Positions 27,773-37,324 of a stretch of 57,349 nt of DNA are shown here, piece after piece. The notes under the pieces are model-generated. The model was given only the letters and a program-made list of their open reading frames with translations, was not told the origin of the DNA and did no database searches. Source of the stretch: Arcobacter sp. EP1. GTDB taxonomy: Bacteria > Campylobacterota > Campylobacteria > Campylobacterales > Arcobacteraceae. The stretch is taken from positions 225,030 through 282,378 of the forward strand of contig LPNY01000021.1 in NCBI GenBank assembly GCA_001655195.1. The letters are read 5' to 3'. The first letter of the stretch is position 1. Each line of letters opens with the position of its first letter. A program made the translations under genes and the position numbers.

Positions 27773-27895
27773 CAATAAACCTTCTATATGTTCGTAGTTC
27801 TACTTATATAAAAATAGCACAAATTTAATAAAATTAACAAACCAAAATGTAAATTTAATAGTTATTGGGGAAATAAAATAGATGTTATAATAAAG

Positions 27896-27971
27896 TGGAG
27901 GAGCTAGTCGGACTCGAACCAACGCATACAGGATTTGCAATCCCGGGCATTACCAACTTTGCTATAGCTCC
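27896..27971 (-). tRNA. tRNA-Cys (GCA)
   Basis: Cloverleaf with acceptor pairs GGAGCTA/TAGCTCC, anticodon GCA in the loop between GGGAT and ATCCT, T-loop GGTTCGAGTCC, discriminator U73 as cysteinyl-tRNA synthetase requires, and encoded CCA at the 3' end. It is last in a Leu-Ser-Cys cluster. Confidence 0.95.
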
Positions 27972-28025
27972 AACCAAGAAGTAATCATTTTAACAATGAA
28001 ACGAAAAAATGATTTTTGTAAAAAA

Positions 28026-28114
28026 TGGCAGAGAGCAAGGGATTCGAACCCTCGGAGGTATGACCCTCGCCGGTTTTCAAAACCGGTACATTCGACCAAC
28101 TCTGTCAACTCTCT
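28026..28114 (-). tRNA. tRNA-Ser (UGA)
   Basis: Acceptor AGAGAGT/GCTCTCT, anticodon TGA between CCGGTTT and AAACCGG arms, long class II variable arm (CGAGGGTCATACCTCCG), T-loop GGTTCGAATCC, discriminator G73, encoded CCA. Confidence 0.95.
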
Positions 28115-28127
28115 ACAATTATAATAG

Positions 28128-28214
28128 TGGTGCGAATGGTGAGAATCGAACTCACACTCCGAAACCGGAATGGGATTTTAAGTCCCACGCGTCTACCTAT
28201 TCCGCCACACTCGC
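28128..28214 (-). tRNA. tRNA-Leu (UAA)
   Basis: Acceptor GCGAGTG/CATTCGC, D-arm GGCGGAATAGGTAGACGC, anticodon TAA between GGGACT and AATCCC, class II variable arm, discriminator A73, encoded CCA. First tRNA of the cluster behind the promoter. Confidence 0.95.
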
Positions 28215-28261
28215 ACTATTTGGTAGATTTAAAAAAGATGTCTTTCTTAAATTGGAGTGGA

Positions 28262-28290
28262 ATTATATAAAAAAAGTTTACCTTTGTCAA
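28262..28290 (-). promoter_or_regulatory. Consensus sigma-70 promoter of the tRNA cluster
   Basis: On the minus strand TTGACA (28285-28290), a 17-base spacer and TATAAT (28262-28267), all exact consensus. It lies about 48 bases upstream of tRNA-Leu and should drive the Leu-Ser-Cys transcript. Confidence 0.9.
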
Positions 28291-28358
28291 GAGTTTTAAC
28301 AAAAATATTTAAAATTTCTGCTATAATTTTTAAAATTTATTTTTAACAAGGTAATAAT

Positions 28359-30047
28359 ATGAGAAGTGATGAAGTAAAAAAAGGCTTTGATAGGGCTCCC
28401 CATCGGTCTTTGTTAAGAGCAACAGGTTTACAAGATGAAGATTTTGACAAACCATTTATTGGAGTAGCAAATTCTTTTATTGAATTAATTCCAGGACACT
28501 TTTTTTTAGATAAAGTATCAGCGATTATTAAAGAAGAGATTAAAGCAAATGGTTGTGTACCATTTGAATTTAATACAATTGGGGTCGATGATGGTATTGC
28601 TATGGGACATGATGGTATGTTATTTTCACTACCTTCAAGAGAATTAATCGCAAGTTCTATTGAAACAGTAATGCATGGACATAAACTAGATGCAATGATT
28701 GCAATTCCAAACTGTGACAAAATTGTTCCAGGTATGATTATGGGTGCATTACGAGTAAATGTTCCTACAATATTTGTATCGGGTGGTCCAATGGAAAAAG
28801 GGTATACTAAAGATGGTACACCTATTGATTTAGCAACAGCATTTGAAGCAGTTGGTAAACACGAAGCTGGTGAAATGAGTGATGAAGAGCTACATGATAT
28901 TGAATGTAATGCATGTCCAAGTGGTGGTTCATGTTCTGGTATGTTTACGGCAAACTCGATGAATACACTTATGGAAGCTATGGGTATTGCACTACCAGGA
29001 AATGGAACAATCTTAGCTTTAACTCCAGAAAGAGAAGAGTTATATAGAAAAGCAGCTAGAAGAATTTGTGAAATTGCAAAAGACAATGCCTCTAGAGAAA
29101 AATTTAAATTAAGAAATATTTTAAATGAAAATGCAGTAAGAAATGCATTTGCGGTTGATATGGCTATGGGTGGTTCTTCAAACACTGTATTACATATGTT
29201 AGCAATTGCAAGAGAAGCAGAAGTTGATTTTAATTTAGAAGATATTAACAAAATCTCTAAAAGAGTTTCTCATATTGCTAAAATTTCTCCATCTTTATCT
29301 ACCGTTCATATGGAAGATATCAACAAAGCTGGTGGTGTAAACGCAGTTATGAAAGAGATGACTAAACGAGGTGATGATATTTTATTAGACAATCCTACTA
29401 TTTCAGGAGAAACTCTTTTAGAAAAAATTGCAGATTCATATATCAAAGATACAAATATTATTCATACTATTGATAATCCATACTCTGAAGTTGGGGGATT
29501 AGCTATTCTTTATGGTAACTTAGCGCAACAAGGTGCTGTTATTAAAACTGCAGGAATTACGGGGGAGAGAGTTTTCACTGGACGTGCTGTATGTTTTGAT
29601 GGACAACCAGAGGCAATTGCAGGTATTGTTGGTGGAAAAGTTACTCACGGTGATGTTGTAGTTATTCGATATGAAGGTCCAAGAGGTGGTCCTGGAATGC
29701 AAGAGATGCTTGCTCCTACCTCACTTATCATGGGAATGGGAATGGGTGATACTGTTGCACTTATTACTGATGGTAGATTTAGTGGAGCTACAAGAGGAGC
29801 ATCAATTGGTCACGTATCTCCAGAAGCTGCAGAAGGTGGAATGATTGGACTACTTAAAGATGGTGATGAAATTCACATTGATGTTGACCAATACATTTTA
29901 TCAGTAAACTTAAGTGATGAAGAAATTGCAAAAAGAAAAGCAGAGTTTACACCACTTAAAAAACCACTCACATCTAAATGGTTAGGACAATATAGAGCAC
30001 TTGTTACAAATGCAAGTTCAGGAGCAGTTTTAAAAACTGACCTTTAA
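28359..30047 (+). CDS. ilvD: Dihydroxy-acid dehydratase
   Basis: 562 residues, usual length for bacterial IlvD. It converts 2,3-dihydroxy-3-methylbutanoate and -pentanoate to the 2-oxo acids in valine/isoleucine synthesis. Visible signatures: [23 protein letters not shown] and [21 protein letters not shown] (Fe-S cysteines), [20 protein letters not shown]. Ribosome site AAGG seven bases before ATG; a TATAAT box lies at 28322-28327. Housekeeping; no other ilv gene nearby. Confidence 0.97.
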   Translation: MRSDEVKKGFDRAPHRSLLRATGLQDEDFDKPFIGVANSFIELIPGHFFLDKVSAIIKEEIKANGCVPFEFNTIGVDDGIAMGHDGMLFSLPSRELIASSIETVMHGHKLDAMIAIPNCDKIVPGMIMGALRVNVPTIFVSGGPMEKGYTKDGTPIDLATAFEAVGKHEAGEMSDEELHDIECNACPSGGSCSGMFTANSMNTLMEAMGIALPGNGTILALTPEREELYRKAARRICEIAKDNASREKFKLRNILNENAVRNAFAVDMAMGGSSNTVLHMLAIAREAEVDFNLEDINKISKRVSHIAKISPSLSTVHMEDINKAGGVNAVMKEMTKRGDDILLDNPTISGETLLEKIADSYIKDTNIIHTIDNPYSEVGGLAILYGNLAQQGAVIKTAGITGERVFTGRAVCFDGQPEAIAGIVGGKVTHGDVVVIRYEGPRGGPGMQEMLAPTSLIMGMGMGDTVALITDGRFSGATRGASIGHVSPEAAEGGMIGLLKDGDEIHIDVDQYILSVNLSDEEIAKRKAEFTPLKKPLTSKWLGQYRALVTNASSGAVLKTDL

Positions 30048-30060
30048 TATATCATCTATT

Positions 30061-30110
30061 TAAGCTTGAAACGATAAAATGACCTTATGGGTTATTTTAT
30101 CGAAGGCTTA
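30061..30110 (+). other. Strong hairpin between ilvD and the next kinase gene
   Basis: A 13-bp stem (30072-30084 with 30090-30102, one G-T pair, 5-base loop) is extended by an outer 5-bp stem (30061-30065 with 30106-30110) across a small internal loop. It is followed by A residues, not T, and ends four bases before the ATG of the kinase gene, which lacks a ribosome site. It may separate ilvD from the kinase or control the latter's translation. Confidence 0.6.
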
Positions 30111-30114
30111 AAAA

Positions 30115-31959
30115 ATGTTTACCACTATTAACTTCAAAAATAAACTACTTTTAGCATTTATCTTCTATGGACTAATGCTCTCATTTGTTGCCCTTACAAC
30201 TATTTATGCTATAAATGCCTCTAATATAAAACACAGTAGTATCAAAAAAGCAAAAACAAAAGCCCAAGAGAAATCAGAACAACTCTATAACTACATTTAC
30301 AATATTCACGATAAACTTTATGCCATCAAACACTCGCGAACCTTTCAGCGCTTTTTAGAACACAAATCAAGTTTTGTCCATACCCAAGAGCTTTTTTTAA
30401 ACATTGCTTCCACTTCTAAAAATATCATGCAACTGCGTTTTATTAATAGTAAAGGGAAAGAAATTATTCGAATTGATCGAAAAAATATTGGAAGTATTCC
30501 AAAAGCTATTCCTTTTGAGCAATTACAAAACAAATCTCAACGATACTACTTTAAAAATATTATAGCCATAGACAACAATAGAATCTGGCACTCAAAGATT
30601 GACTTAAACATTGAAAATGGCAAAGTTCAACGCCCATTACAAGCCGTTCTAAGAGTAGGAGTTCCTATTTTTCATAACGAAGAAAAAAAGGGAATCCTTA
30701 TCATTAACGTATTCATGAACAATTTTTTAAATGAATTTGCAAAATCTGCTGATTATAATATTTTTCTTATTGACCAATACGGTTACTTTATTTCCCATAA
30801 TAACGCTAACTACATGTGGTCAAAATATAAACAAAAAGAGTACACCTTAAAAGATATCCTTACAAAAGAGTTTGATACTATCTTACTAAAAAAAGAATAC
30901 ATAGGAGAAACTATTTACTCCAAACGGCTTAATCTTTTTGATACAACACACAATACGGTTATTGTTCAACCTAAATACTTTAAAGTCCAAGAAGAGATAT
31001 ATACCCACATTAAACAACTTATTTTTGTACTCATAGGTCTCATTCTTTTATCTTTTCCTTTTGCTTACATTTTTGCAAAAACGCCAACACGACTAAAAGA
31101 TGAAGTGGATGAGCTTAACCTCACACTCGAAGACAAAGTAATCCAAAAAACCTATGAACTCACTGAACTCAATCGTAATCTAGAAAATCGCGTTCAAGTG
31201 GAAGTCGAAAAAAATAGCAAAAAAGACAAACTACTTTATCAACAAAGTAAAATTGCATCTTTAGGTGAAATGTTAGGGAACATTGCCCATCAATGGAGAC
31301 AACCTCTCTCAGCTATTTCATCAGCCGCAAGTGGCATAAAACTGCAAAAAGAGATGAAAATTTTAGAAGAGAATGATTTAAATGATGCCATAGAAGGGAT
31401 TTTAAAAAACAGCCGATATCTTTCCAAAACTATTGATGATTTTAGAAACTTCTTTAAAACAGACAAAAATCATGAACACATTCAACTTGATAGTGCACTA
31501 CAAGATGATTTAAATATTCTAAAGGCTACTTTAAAAAACAACTATATTGAAGTTATTACCAATTTAGAAAAAAACATTGAGATACTGACTCTAAAAAATG
31601 AACTCACCCAAGTACACTTAAATATCATCTCTAATGCAAAAGATGCTTTACTAGCTGAAAAAAATCAAAATTTAACCCAACGTTATATTTTTATTGACCT
31701 TAAAAAAGATGAAAATATGGCAATTATTAGCATCAAAGACAATGGTGGTGGTATCCAAGAGTCAGCTTTGGAGAAAATTTTTGAGCCCTACTTTACAACC
31801 AAACACAAAAGTCAAGGTACAGGAATCGGACTTTTTATGTCAGAAGAGATTATCGTTAAACATCTAAAAGGCTCTATAGAGGCAGTTAACACAACCTACT
31901 CCTACAAAGAACATCTTTATAAAGGAGCTATGTTTATTATTAAACTCCCTTTGAAATAA
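30115..31959 (+). CDS. Sensor histidine kinase with periplasmic sensor domain
   Basis: 614 residues. Helix at about 10-31, periplasmic double Cache-like domain to about 300 (IMQLRFINSKGKEIIRIDR; YNIFLIDQYGYFISH), second helix about 305-325, long coiled coil, H-box NIAHQWRQPLSAIS, N-box IISNAKDAL, G-boxes DNGGG and GTGIGLFMS. The ATG has no visible ribosome site and directly follows a hairpin. It ends 97 bases before htrA, so it is probably a separate unit. Closely resembles the kinases at 25865 and 37325 in the catalytic half. Confidence 0.92.
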   Translation: MFTTINFKNKLLLAFIFYGLMLSFVALTTIYAINASNIKHSSIKKAKTKAQEKSEQLYNYIYNIHDKLYAIKHSRTFQRFLEHKSSFVHTQELFLNIASTSKNIMQLRFINSKGKEIIRIDRKNIGSIPKAIPFEQLQNKSQRYYFKNIIAIDNNRIWHSKIDLNIENGKVQRPLQAVLRVGVPIFHNEEKKGILIINVFMNNFLNEFAKSADYNIFLIDQYGYFISHNNANYMWSKYKQKEYTLKDILTKEFDTILLKKEYIGETIYSKRLNLFDTTHNTVIVQPKYFKVQEEIYTHIKQLIFVLIGLILLSFPFAYIFAKTPTRLKDEVDELNLTLEDKVIQKTYELTELNRNLENRVQVEVEKNSKKDKLLYQQSKIASLGEMLGNIAHQWRQPLSAISSAASGIKLQKEMKILEENDLNDAIEGILKNSRYLSKTIDDFRNFFKTDKNHEHIQLDSALQDDLNILKATLKNNYIEVITNLEKNIEILTLKNELTQVHLNIISNAKDALLAEKNQNLTQRYIFIDLKKDENMAIISIKDNGGGIQESALEKIFEPYFTTKHKSQGTGIGLFMSEEIIVKHLKGSIEAVNTTYSYKEHLYKGAMFIIKLPLK

Positions 31960-31964
31960 ACCTA

Positions 31965-32003
31965 TTAACAATTAGTTAACATTTTATTAGCAAATAGTTT
32001 ACA
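31965..32003 (+). promoter_or_regulatory. Direct repeats (candidate OmpR-family operator) and -10 of htrA
   Basis: TTAACA at 31965-31970, TTAACA at 31976-31981 and TTTACA at 31998-32003 lie on an 11-base register, the spacing OmpR-type regulators use. A TATAAT -10 follows at 32013-32018 and the htrA ATG at 32057. Likely binding by the operon's own regulator is inference. Confidence 0.5.
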
Positions 32004-32056
32004 TAGTTTCTTTATAATTTTAATATATATAAAAATTTTACAAAAAAGGATTTACA

Positions 32057-33484
32057 ATGAAATTATTCAATAGTAAGCTTTTGCTTTTAGCATCACTTCT
32101 AGTCTCATCACTTTATGCAGAATCTATCAATTTTAATATGGTTGAAAAAAACCCAACACGAATAGCACCCAATAGTGCCAACCAAATTTTATCATTTAAT
32201 GATAGTATTAAACACTCAATTAACGCCGTTGTTAATATCTCAGCAAAAAAACATGTGAACCAAAATGTAGGAAGACTTCCTCAAGAGATGTTTAATGACC
32301 CTTTCTATAGACGTTTTTTTGGTGATCAATTTGGTAATCAATTTAAACAAAACAAAATTCAAAGAGCTTTAGGTTCAGGAGTAATTGTTTCACAAGATGG
32401 TTATATTATAACCAATAATCATGTCATTGAAAATGCCGATGAAATCACAGTGACTCTGTTAGGAAGCAGAACTGAATATAATGCAAAAGTTGTAGGTAAA
32501 GATGCCGATTCAGACTTAGCTGTTATAAAAATCGAAGCTAAAAACCTCAAACCAATTAAACTCGGATATTCCGATGACTTAAGAATAGGAGATGTGATTT
32601 TTGCTATTGGTAATCCATTTGGAATTGGGGAAACCGTCACCCAAGGAATTATTTCAGCACTAAATAAAAATAACGTTGGTATCAATCGATATGAAAACTT
32701 TATTCAAACAGATGCATCCATCAATCCAGGGAACTCAGGAGGTGCACTTGTAGATAGCCGTGGAGCATTAATCGGTATTAACTCTGCAATTATTAGTAAA
32801 TCAGGTGGTAACAACGGTATTGGTTTTGCCATTCCAATTAACATGGTTAAAAATGTTGTCACCAAGTTAGTTCGTGATGGTAAAGTAACACGGGGTTACT
32901 TAGGAGTTGTTATTGAAGATTTAAACAAAAACTTAGCCCAAGTATACAAACATAAACAAGGTGCCCTTATCTTAGATGTAGCCAAAGATACACCGGCACA
33001 ACAATTTGGTCTTAAACGTGGAGATTTAATCTATGCAATCAATGGTAAAAAAGTTAGAAATAGAGCAGGATTACAAAATCATATTGCTTCATTTAAACCA
33101 AAAGAGAAAATTGTTCTTCATGTTGAACGAGACAAAAAAGAGCTAAAAATTCCAATTGTTTTAGGGAGTCGTCAAGGATTAATTGTTTCACAAAATGTTA
33201 ATGGTAATATCTTAGGAGGTTTAAACCTAAGTGAGCTAAATGAGCAACTTATCAAACGATATCGATTGCCTCGAACCGTTTCTGGGGTTTTAGTTATGGA
33301 TGTTGAACCAAATTCAAAAGCGGAAAAAGTAGGTTTTCAAGCAGGGGATGTTATCATACAAATTGAAGATATTGAAATCAAACGTTTTCCAGATATGCAA
33401 CAAGCCATACGAAAATATAACAATCAATACAAACGTGTTTATGTTAACCGACAAAACCAAACTATAATACTTGTTATTAAATAA
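32057..33484 (+). CDS. htrA: Periplasmic serine protease/chaperone HtrA (DegP/DegQ)
   Basis: 475 residues. The signal peptide ends LLVSSLYA. The protease domain has catalytic His in ITNNHVIENAD, Asp in DADSDLAVIKI, and Ser227 in NPGNSGGALVD. Two PDZ domains follow (about 270-365 and 375-475). It degrades or refolds misfolded envelope proteins. Ribosome site AAGGA six bases before ATG. It heads a three-gene operon with the cprRS-like two-component genes, the arrangement of Campylobacter. Confidence 0.95.
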   Translation: MKLFNSKLLLLASLLVSSLYAESINFNMVEKNPTRIAPNSANQILSFNDSIKHSINAVVNISAKKHVNQNVGRLPQEMFNDPFYRRFFGDQFGNQFKQNKIQRALGSGVIVSQDGYIITNNHVIENADEITVTLLGSRTEYNAKVVGKDADSDLAVIKIEAKNLKPIKLGYSDDLRIGDVIFAIGNPFGIGETVTQGIISALNKNNVGINRYENFIQTDASINPGNSGGALVDSRGALIGINSAIISKSGGNNGIGFAIPINMVKNVVTKLVRDGKVTRGYLGVVIEDLNKNLAQVYKHKQGALILDVAKDTPAQQFGLKRGDLIYAINGKKVRNRAGLQNHIASFKPKEKIVLHVERDKKELKIPIVLGSRQGLIVSQNVNGNILGGLNLSELNEQLIKRYRLPRTVSGVLVMDVEPNSKAEKVGFQAGDVIIQIEDIEIKRFPDMQQAIRKYNNQYKRVYVNRQNQTIILVIK

Positions 33485-33495
33485 AAGGATATGCC

Positions 33496-34170
33496 ATCAC
33501 TAAAGTTTTGATGATAGAAGATGATTTGGAACTAGCCCAAATCATCACTGATTACCTCCGTGCATTTGACATTGATGTTACCAATACTGATAGCCCATAC
33601 AATGGGCTATCAATGTTAGCAACCAATAAAGAGTATCGTCTTCTAATCTTAGATTTAACCTTACCAGAGATTGATGGTCTTGAACTCATCCCAAAAATTA
33701 GAGAAAAATCTGAAATACCTATTATCATATCCAGTGCTAGAGATGATATTTTAGATAAAGTTATGGGCTTAGAACGAGGTGCAGATGATTATCTACCAAA
33801 ACCTTATAATCCAAGAGAACTTCAAGCACGTATCAAAGCAATTTTAAAACGTCTTGCCCCAGTAACACCCCAGGTGACAACAAAAAAAACATTTATGTTA
33901 AACCTTGAAGATATGAAAATATCCTTTCAAGAAACGCTACTTGATTTAACCATGGCGGAGTTTGATATTCTTAAACTGCTCATTCAAAGAAATGGCGGTG
34001 TTGTAGCTAGAGAAGACTTTATTTATGACAGTGATTATATTGAAGATGAAAGTAGTTTAAAAAATATTGATGTAATGATTTCTAGAATCCGTCACAAAAT
34101 TGCTGATATTGATAAAGAAAAAACCTATATTAAATCAGTTCGAGGAATAGGATACCAACTTATTTTATGA
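33496..34170 (+). CDS. cprR: CprR-like OmpR-family response regulator
   Basis: Receiver domain (acidic pair EDD, phospho-Asp in LILDLTLPEIDG, Lys in LPKPYN) and a C-terminal winged helix ending KSVRGIGYQLIL. The start is unusual. The ORF's first standard start is TTG 33508 or ATG 33511, 18-21 bases after the ribosome site AAAAGGA and cutting into the first beta strand. Family sequence (TKVLMIEDD) continues upstream to an ATC at 33496-33498, which is six bases after the ribosome site. I give the ATC as the biologically likely start, with TTG 33508 as the conservative alternative. Operon with htrA and cprS; probably controls htrA. Confidence 0.88.
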   Translation: MTKVLMIEDDLELAQIITDYLRAFDIDVTNTDSPYNGLSMLATNKEYRLLILDLTLPEIDGLELIPKIREKSEIPIIISSARDDILDKVMGLERGADDYLPKPYNPRELQARIKAILKRLAPVTPQVTTKKTFMLNLEDMKISFQETLLDLTMAEFDILKLLIQRNGGVVAREDFIYDSDYIEDESSLKNIDVMISRIRHKIADIDKEKTYIKSVRGIGYQLIL

Positions 34171-35405
34171 AAAATGTCTCTATCTCAACGTTTATCAATG
34201 TCATTTTTATTTTAGCCCTGAGTGCTATTTTATTAAGTTTTCTTTTCTTTATTAAACTAGATGAAGAAAAATTTGAAAATGAACGAAAAGATAGATACAC
34301 CTTTATTTCTAACAATCTCTTAACGGGATTTAATTTATACCCAACAAAAGAGTACCTACAACAACTCTACAGTCAGTTTCAAGTAGGACCTATAACCAAT
34401 AGATTAGAACATCTAAACATTATTAATAATGGAAGAATGTTATCCCTAAAAAACTCAGCCCTTGGACGAACGCGTATTTATAAATATGATGATAATTACT
34501 ATATTTATGTGCAAAAACGCAGTTACAATATTTTATTAAAAGATATTAAAGATAGACCCTACAATCGAAGTATTGCCCTGATTTTATTCATTCTATCAGC
34601 CACAATTTTTTTAACACTTTTTATTCTTTTACGAAAAAAACTCTCCCCACTTAAAAAGCTAGATAAGCAGATTCAAAAGTTTTCAAATGGGGATAGTAGT
34701 ATTAAATTAGAGTTTGATCATGATGATGAGATAGGAAAGATTGCAAAGAGTTTTAATCAAGCAATTACCAACATCAACCATCTAACCAATTCAAAATCAC
34801 TTTTTATGCGTAACATGATGCATGAACTTAAAACACCCATTACAAAAGCCATGTTTATTGCAGAAGCCCTACCTGAAGATAAAAACAGACAGACTCTACA
34901 ACGTGCTTTTGAACGTATGGATTCTATTATCAAAGAGTTAAGTACCGTTGAAAAAATCTCTTCGAGCATGAACGTTTTATATAAAGAGAAAACCAATTTT
35001 TTCCATATTTATAACAACACTTTAGAACTGATGCTAATCACCTCAGATAATATTTCTGCCAAGATTCACGACTTTAAACTTGAAGTTGATATCTATCTCT
35101 TTTCAATTGTCTTAAAAAACCTCATTGATAATGCCATTAAATTCTCACCCAATCATCACGCAACTCTGCTTGCAAGTAAACGTCGTATTGATATTATCTC
35201 CTTAGGAGAAAAGCTTCAACATGATTTAGATTATTATACTGAACCTTTTGCCCAAGAGGAGAAACGAAGTGATGGATTTGGATTAGGTCTTTATATTGTA
35301 AAAACTGTTTGTGAGTTACATAACTTTAAATTTACCTACCACTATAAAGATGACAGAAATATCTTTACAATTGATATGAGTAAACGTTTTATCCAAGAAA
35401 AATAA
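34167..35405 (+). CDS. cprS: CprS-like sensor histidine kinase
   Basis: 412 residues. Helix at about 8-28, short periplasmic domain about 30-135, second helix about 138-157, HAMP linker, H-box MMHELKTPITKAM, N-box NLIDNAIKFSPN, G-box GFGLGLYIVKTV. It belongs to the ArsS/CprS branch with a compact ATPase domain. Its ATG overlaps the cprR stop by 4 bases (ATGA), so the pair is coupled. In Campylobacter the system affects envelope stress and biofilm state; the same role here is inferred from synteny. Confidence 0.9.
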   Translation: MKNVSISTFINVIFILALSAILLSFLFFIKLDEEKFENERKDRYTFISNNLLTGFNLYPTKEYLQQLYSQFQVGPITNRLEHLNIINNGRMLSLKNSALGRTRIYKYDDNYYIYVQKRSYNILLKDIKDRPYNRSIALILFILSATIFLTLFILLRKKLSPLKKLDKQIQKFSNGDSSIKLEFDHDDEIGKIAKSFNQAITNINHLTNSKSLFMRNMMHELKTPITKAMFIAEALPEDKNRQTLQRAFERMDSIIKELSTVEKISSSMNVLYKEKTNFFHIYNNTLELMLITSDNISAKIHDFKLEVDIYLFSIVLKNLIDNAIKFSPNHHATLLASKRRIDIISLGEKLQHDLDYYTEPFAQEEKRSDGFGLGLYIVKTVCELHNFKFTYHYKDDRNIFTIDMSKRFIQEK

Positions 35406-35407
35406 GG

Positions 35408-35827
35408 TTAAAGAGGTACCTCTTTCATTGCCTCTAACCAATTACGCGTAAAATGTTTTTTAATATAACTCTCTTTATGAGGGACTAAACACCCTGAACA
35501 GTTTTGATGGATATAATCTTCTCCAATAAATTGTGCCCCGTCTTTACTATCAATATTACAAATAGAAAAAAGCATTTTTTCACCTTGTTTTTCAATACCA
35601 TCCACATTAAAACGAAAATTAGGGCAAGCACAAAAATAACAATTCAATGCTTCCATATCATGGCACTTTTTATTGTCCTTATATAACTTACAAAAATCAG
35701 GCTCTTTTTGTACCATATTATCAAACCTAAAATACTCAATAACCTCATCATCACTTAAATCAACTAACTTTTCTAAAATCTTTGCATGCTTTTTAGCATG
35801 TTCATCAAACCACTCTTTATATGTCAT
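35408..35827 (-). CDS. Cysteine-rich small domain protein linked to cobalamin genes
   Basis: 139 residues with an ordered cysteine set: CKLYKDNKKCHDMEALNCYFCACPNF and HQNCSGCLVPH, suggesting a metal or Fe-S site. This matches the cysteine-rich small domain family often found beside cobyric acid synthase. Its start overlaps the 3' end of cobQ by 11 bases, so it is co-translated. Function unknown. It converges with cprS, two bases apart, with a palindrome AAAGAGGTACCTCTTT at 35410-35425 at its end. Confidence 0.82.
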   Translation of the reverse strand: MTYKEWFDEHAKKHAKILEKLVDLSDDEVIEYFRFDNMVQKEPDFCKLYKDNKKCHDMEALNCYFCACPNFRFNVDGIEKQGEKMLFSICNIDSKDGAQFIGEDYIHQNCSGCLVPHKESYIKKHFTRNWLEAMKEVPL

Positions 35828-37217
35828 CTTTTATCTCTTCTATTATTTTTTCCACATCAAGTTGCAACGCATGTGCATTCACAAAAGTCTCGATGGACTC
35901 TTTTTTATACCTTTGAAAATCAAACCCTTGATAATTTGGGTTGATATGTTTAAAATAGCCTGTTCGAAAGTTATCATTATCCAAAATACCATGAACAAAG
36001 GTTCCTTTGAAGTTCTGAGAACTGTACTCCAAGGCAAAATGTTCACTTTTCCCATGATGAATCTCAAACCCATCTACTTCATAACCAAAAAGTTCATAAC
36101 TGCTTTTTTTCAATACCTTCATCTTTTCAAAAATAAGTTTATCAGGTACTATTCCAAACCCCTCTTCTTTGATAGGTTCACTATTTTCTATTGAAAACTT
36201 ATCATGCAGTTTCTCAAACATCATCTCGTACCCACCACAAATGGCAAAGATTGATTTTTTATACTCTTTAATTCGCGCAAATAGGCCAGACTGTTTTAAC
36301 CACTGTAAATCTTTGATAACCAGTTTTGAACCAGGAAGTATCAAACAATCAAATTTTTCCAGTGAAATATTACTATGAATAAACTCCACAAAAATCTCAC
36401 TATCGGCAATCAAAGGCTCAATATCATTATAATTACTCATAGTAGGATAAGCAATCACTCCCACCTTGATTTTTGCTTCTGGTTTCTTTTGCACAAAGTT
36501 TTCTAAACTAGCACTATCTTCAAAGCCTAAATTAAAAGGAACATAGGGCAATACACCAAGGACTGGAATACCAAACTCTTTTTCAATAATCGTAACGCCT
36601 TTATCAAAAAGTGTTAAATCCCCTCGAAATTTATTAATAACAACACCAATAACATTGTTACGTAAAGCTTCAGGAAGTAAATGATATACCCCATAAATAG
36701 AGGCAAAAACACCGCCCTTTTCAATATTTGCCACTAAAATAATTTTGGTATTGTACTCTTTAGCAATAAAGATATTGGATAAATCCTTATCCATTAGATT
36801 TAGCTCAACGGGACTGCCTGCACCTTCAGCTATTACACAATCATATTTTTCATCTAAATAATCATAACATCGTTTTACAGCTGGTTTAAGAATATCCAAC
36901 TCTCGGTAGTATTCTCTAACATCTTTATTTTCAACAACCTTACCTTCAACAATCAAAGAAGCGGCATTTCCTCTTCCAGATTTCAATAAAACAGGGTTTA
37001 AATGATAAGAAGTTGGAACATCTAACACTTCACTTTGAAAGTACTGTGCAATGGCTATTTCACTACCATCATCACAAACTTTAGCATTATTAGATACATT
37101 TTGTGCCTTGAAAGGTACAACACTATATCCTCTATCTTGTAAAATTTTGGCAATTACAAAGGTCAGTGTGCTTTTTCCGGCATCACTACTGGTTCCAAAA
37201 ATAGAAATATTTCTCAT
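35817..37217 (-). CDS. cobQ: Cobyric acid synthase
   Basis: 466 residues. N-terminal dethiobiotin-synthetase-like ATPase with P-loop FGTSSDAGKSTLTF and EGAGSPVELNL; C-terminal glutamine amidotransferase with nucleophile Cys in ICGGYEMMF and His in IHHGKSEHF. It amidates four side chains of adenosylcobyrinic acid a,c-diamide using glutamine and ATP. It is separated from the other cob genes of this window by the 37.3-40.4 kb insertion. Confidence 0.95.
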   Translation of the reverse strand: MRNISIFGTSSDAGKSTLTFVIAKILQDRGYSVVPFKAQNVSNNAKVCDDGSEIAIAQYFQSEVLDVPTSYHLNPVLLKSGRGNAASLIVEGKVVENKDVREYYRELDILKPAVKRCYDYLDEKYDCVIAEGAGSPVELNLMDKDLSNIFIAKEYNTKIILVANIEKGGVFASIYGVYHLLPEALRNNVIGVVINKFRGDLTLFDKGVTIIEKEFGIPVLGVLPYVPFNLGFEDSASLENFVQKKPEAKIKVGVIAYPTMSNYNDIEPLIADSEIFVEFIHSNISLEKFDCLILPGSKLVIKDLQWLKQSGLFARIKEYKKSIFAICGGYEMMFEKLHDKFSIENSEPIKEEGFGIVPDKLIFEKMKVLKKSSYELFGYEVDGFEIHHGKSEHFALEYSSQNFKGTFVHGILDNDNFRTGYFKHINPNYQGFDFQRYKKESIETFVNAHALQLDVEKIIEEIKDDI

Positions 37218-37324
37218 CTACCACCGTCTATATTTTTTTGTATTATAGCCAAACTAATATCAGTACATGGATAGCTTTAAGTGGATATTTGATATTTTAT
37301 ATTAACCATACAAAAGAGTCATAA

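Noticed and set aside
28343-29251. Long minus-strand open frame opposite ilvD
   Set aside because: Antisense shadow of ilvD, with low-complexity Ser/Ile/Leu composition.
30061-30110. Rho-independent terminator of ilvD
   Set aside because: The stem is strong but is followed by A residues on the plus strand and has no T-run on either side.
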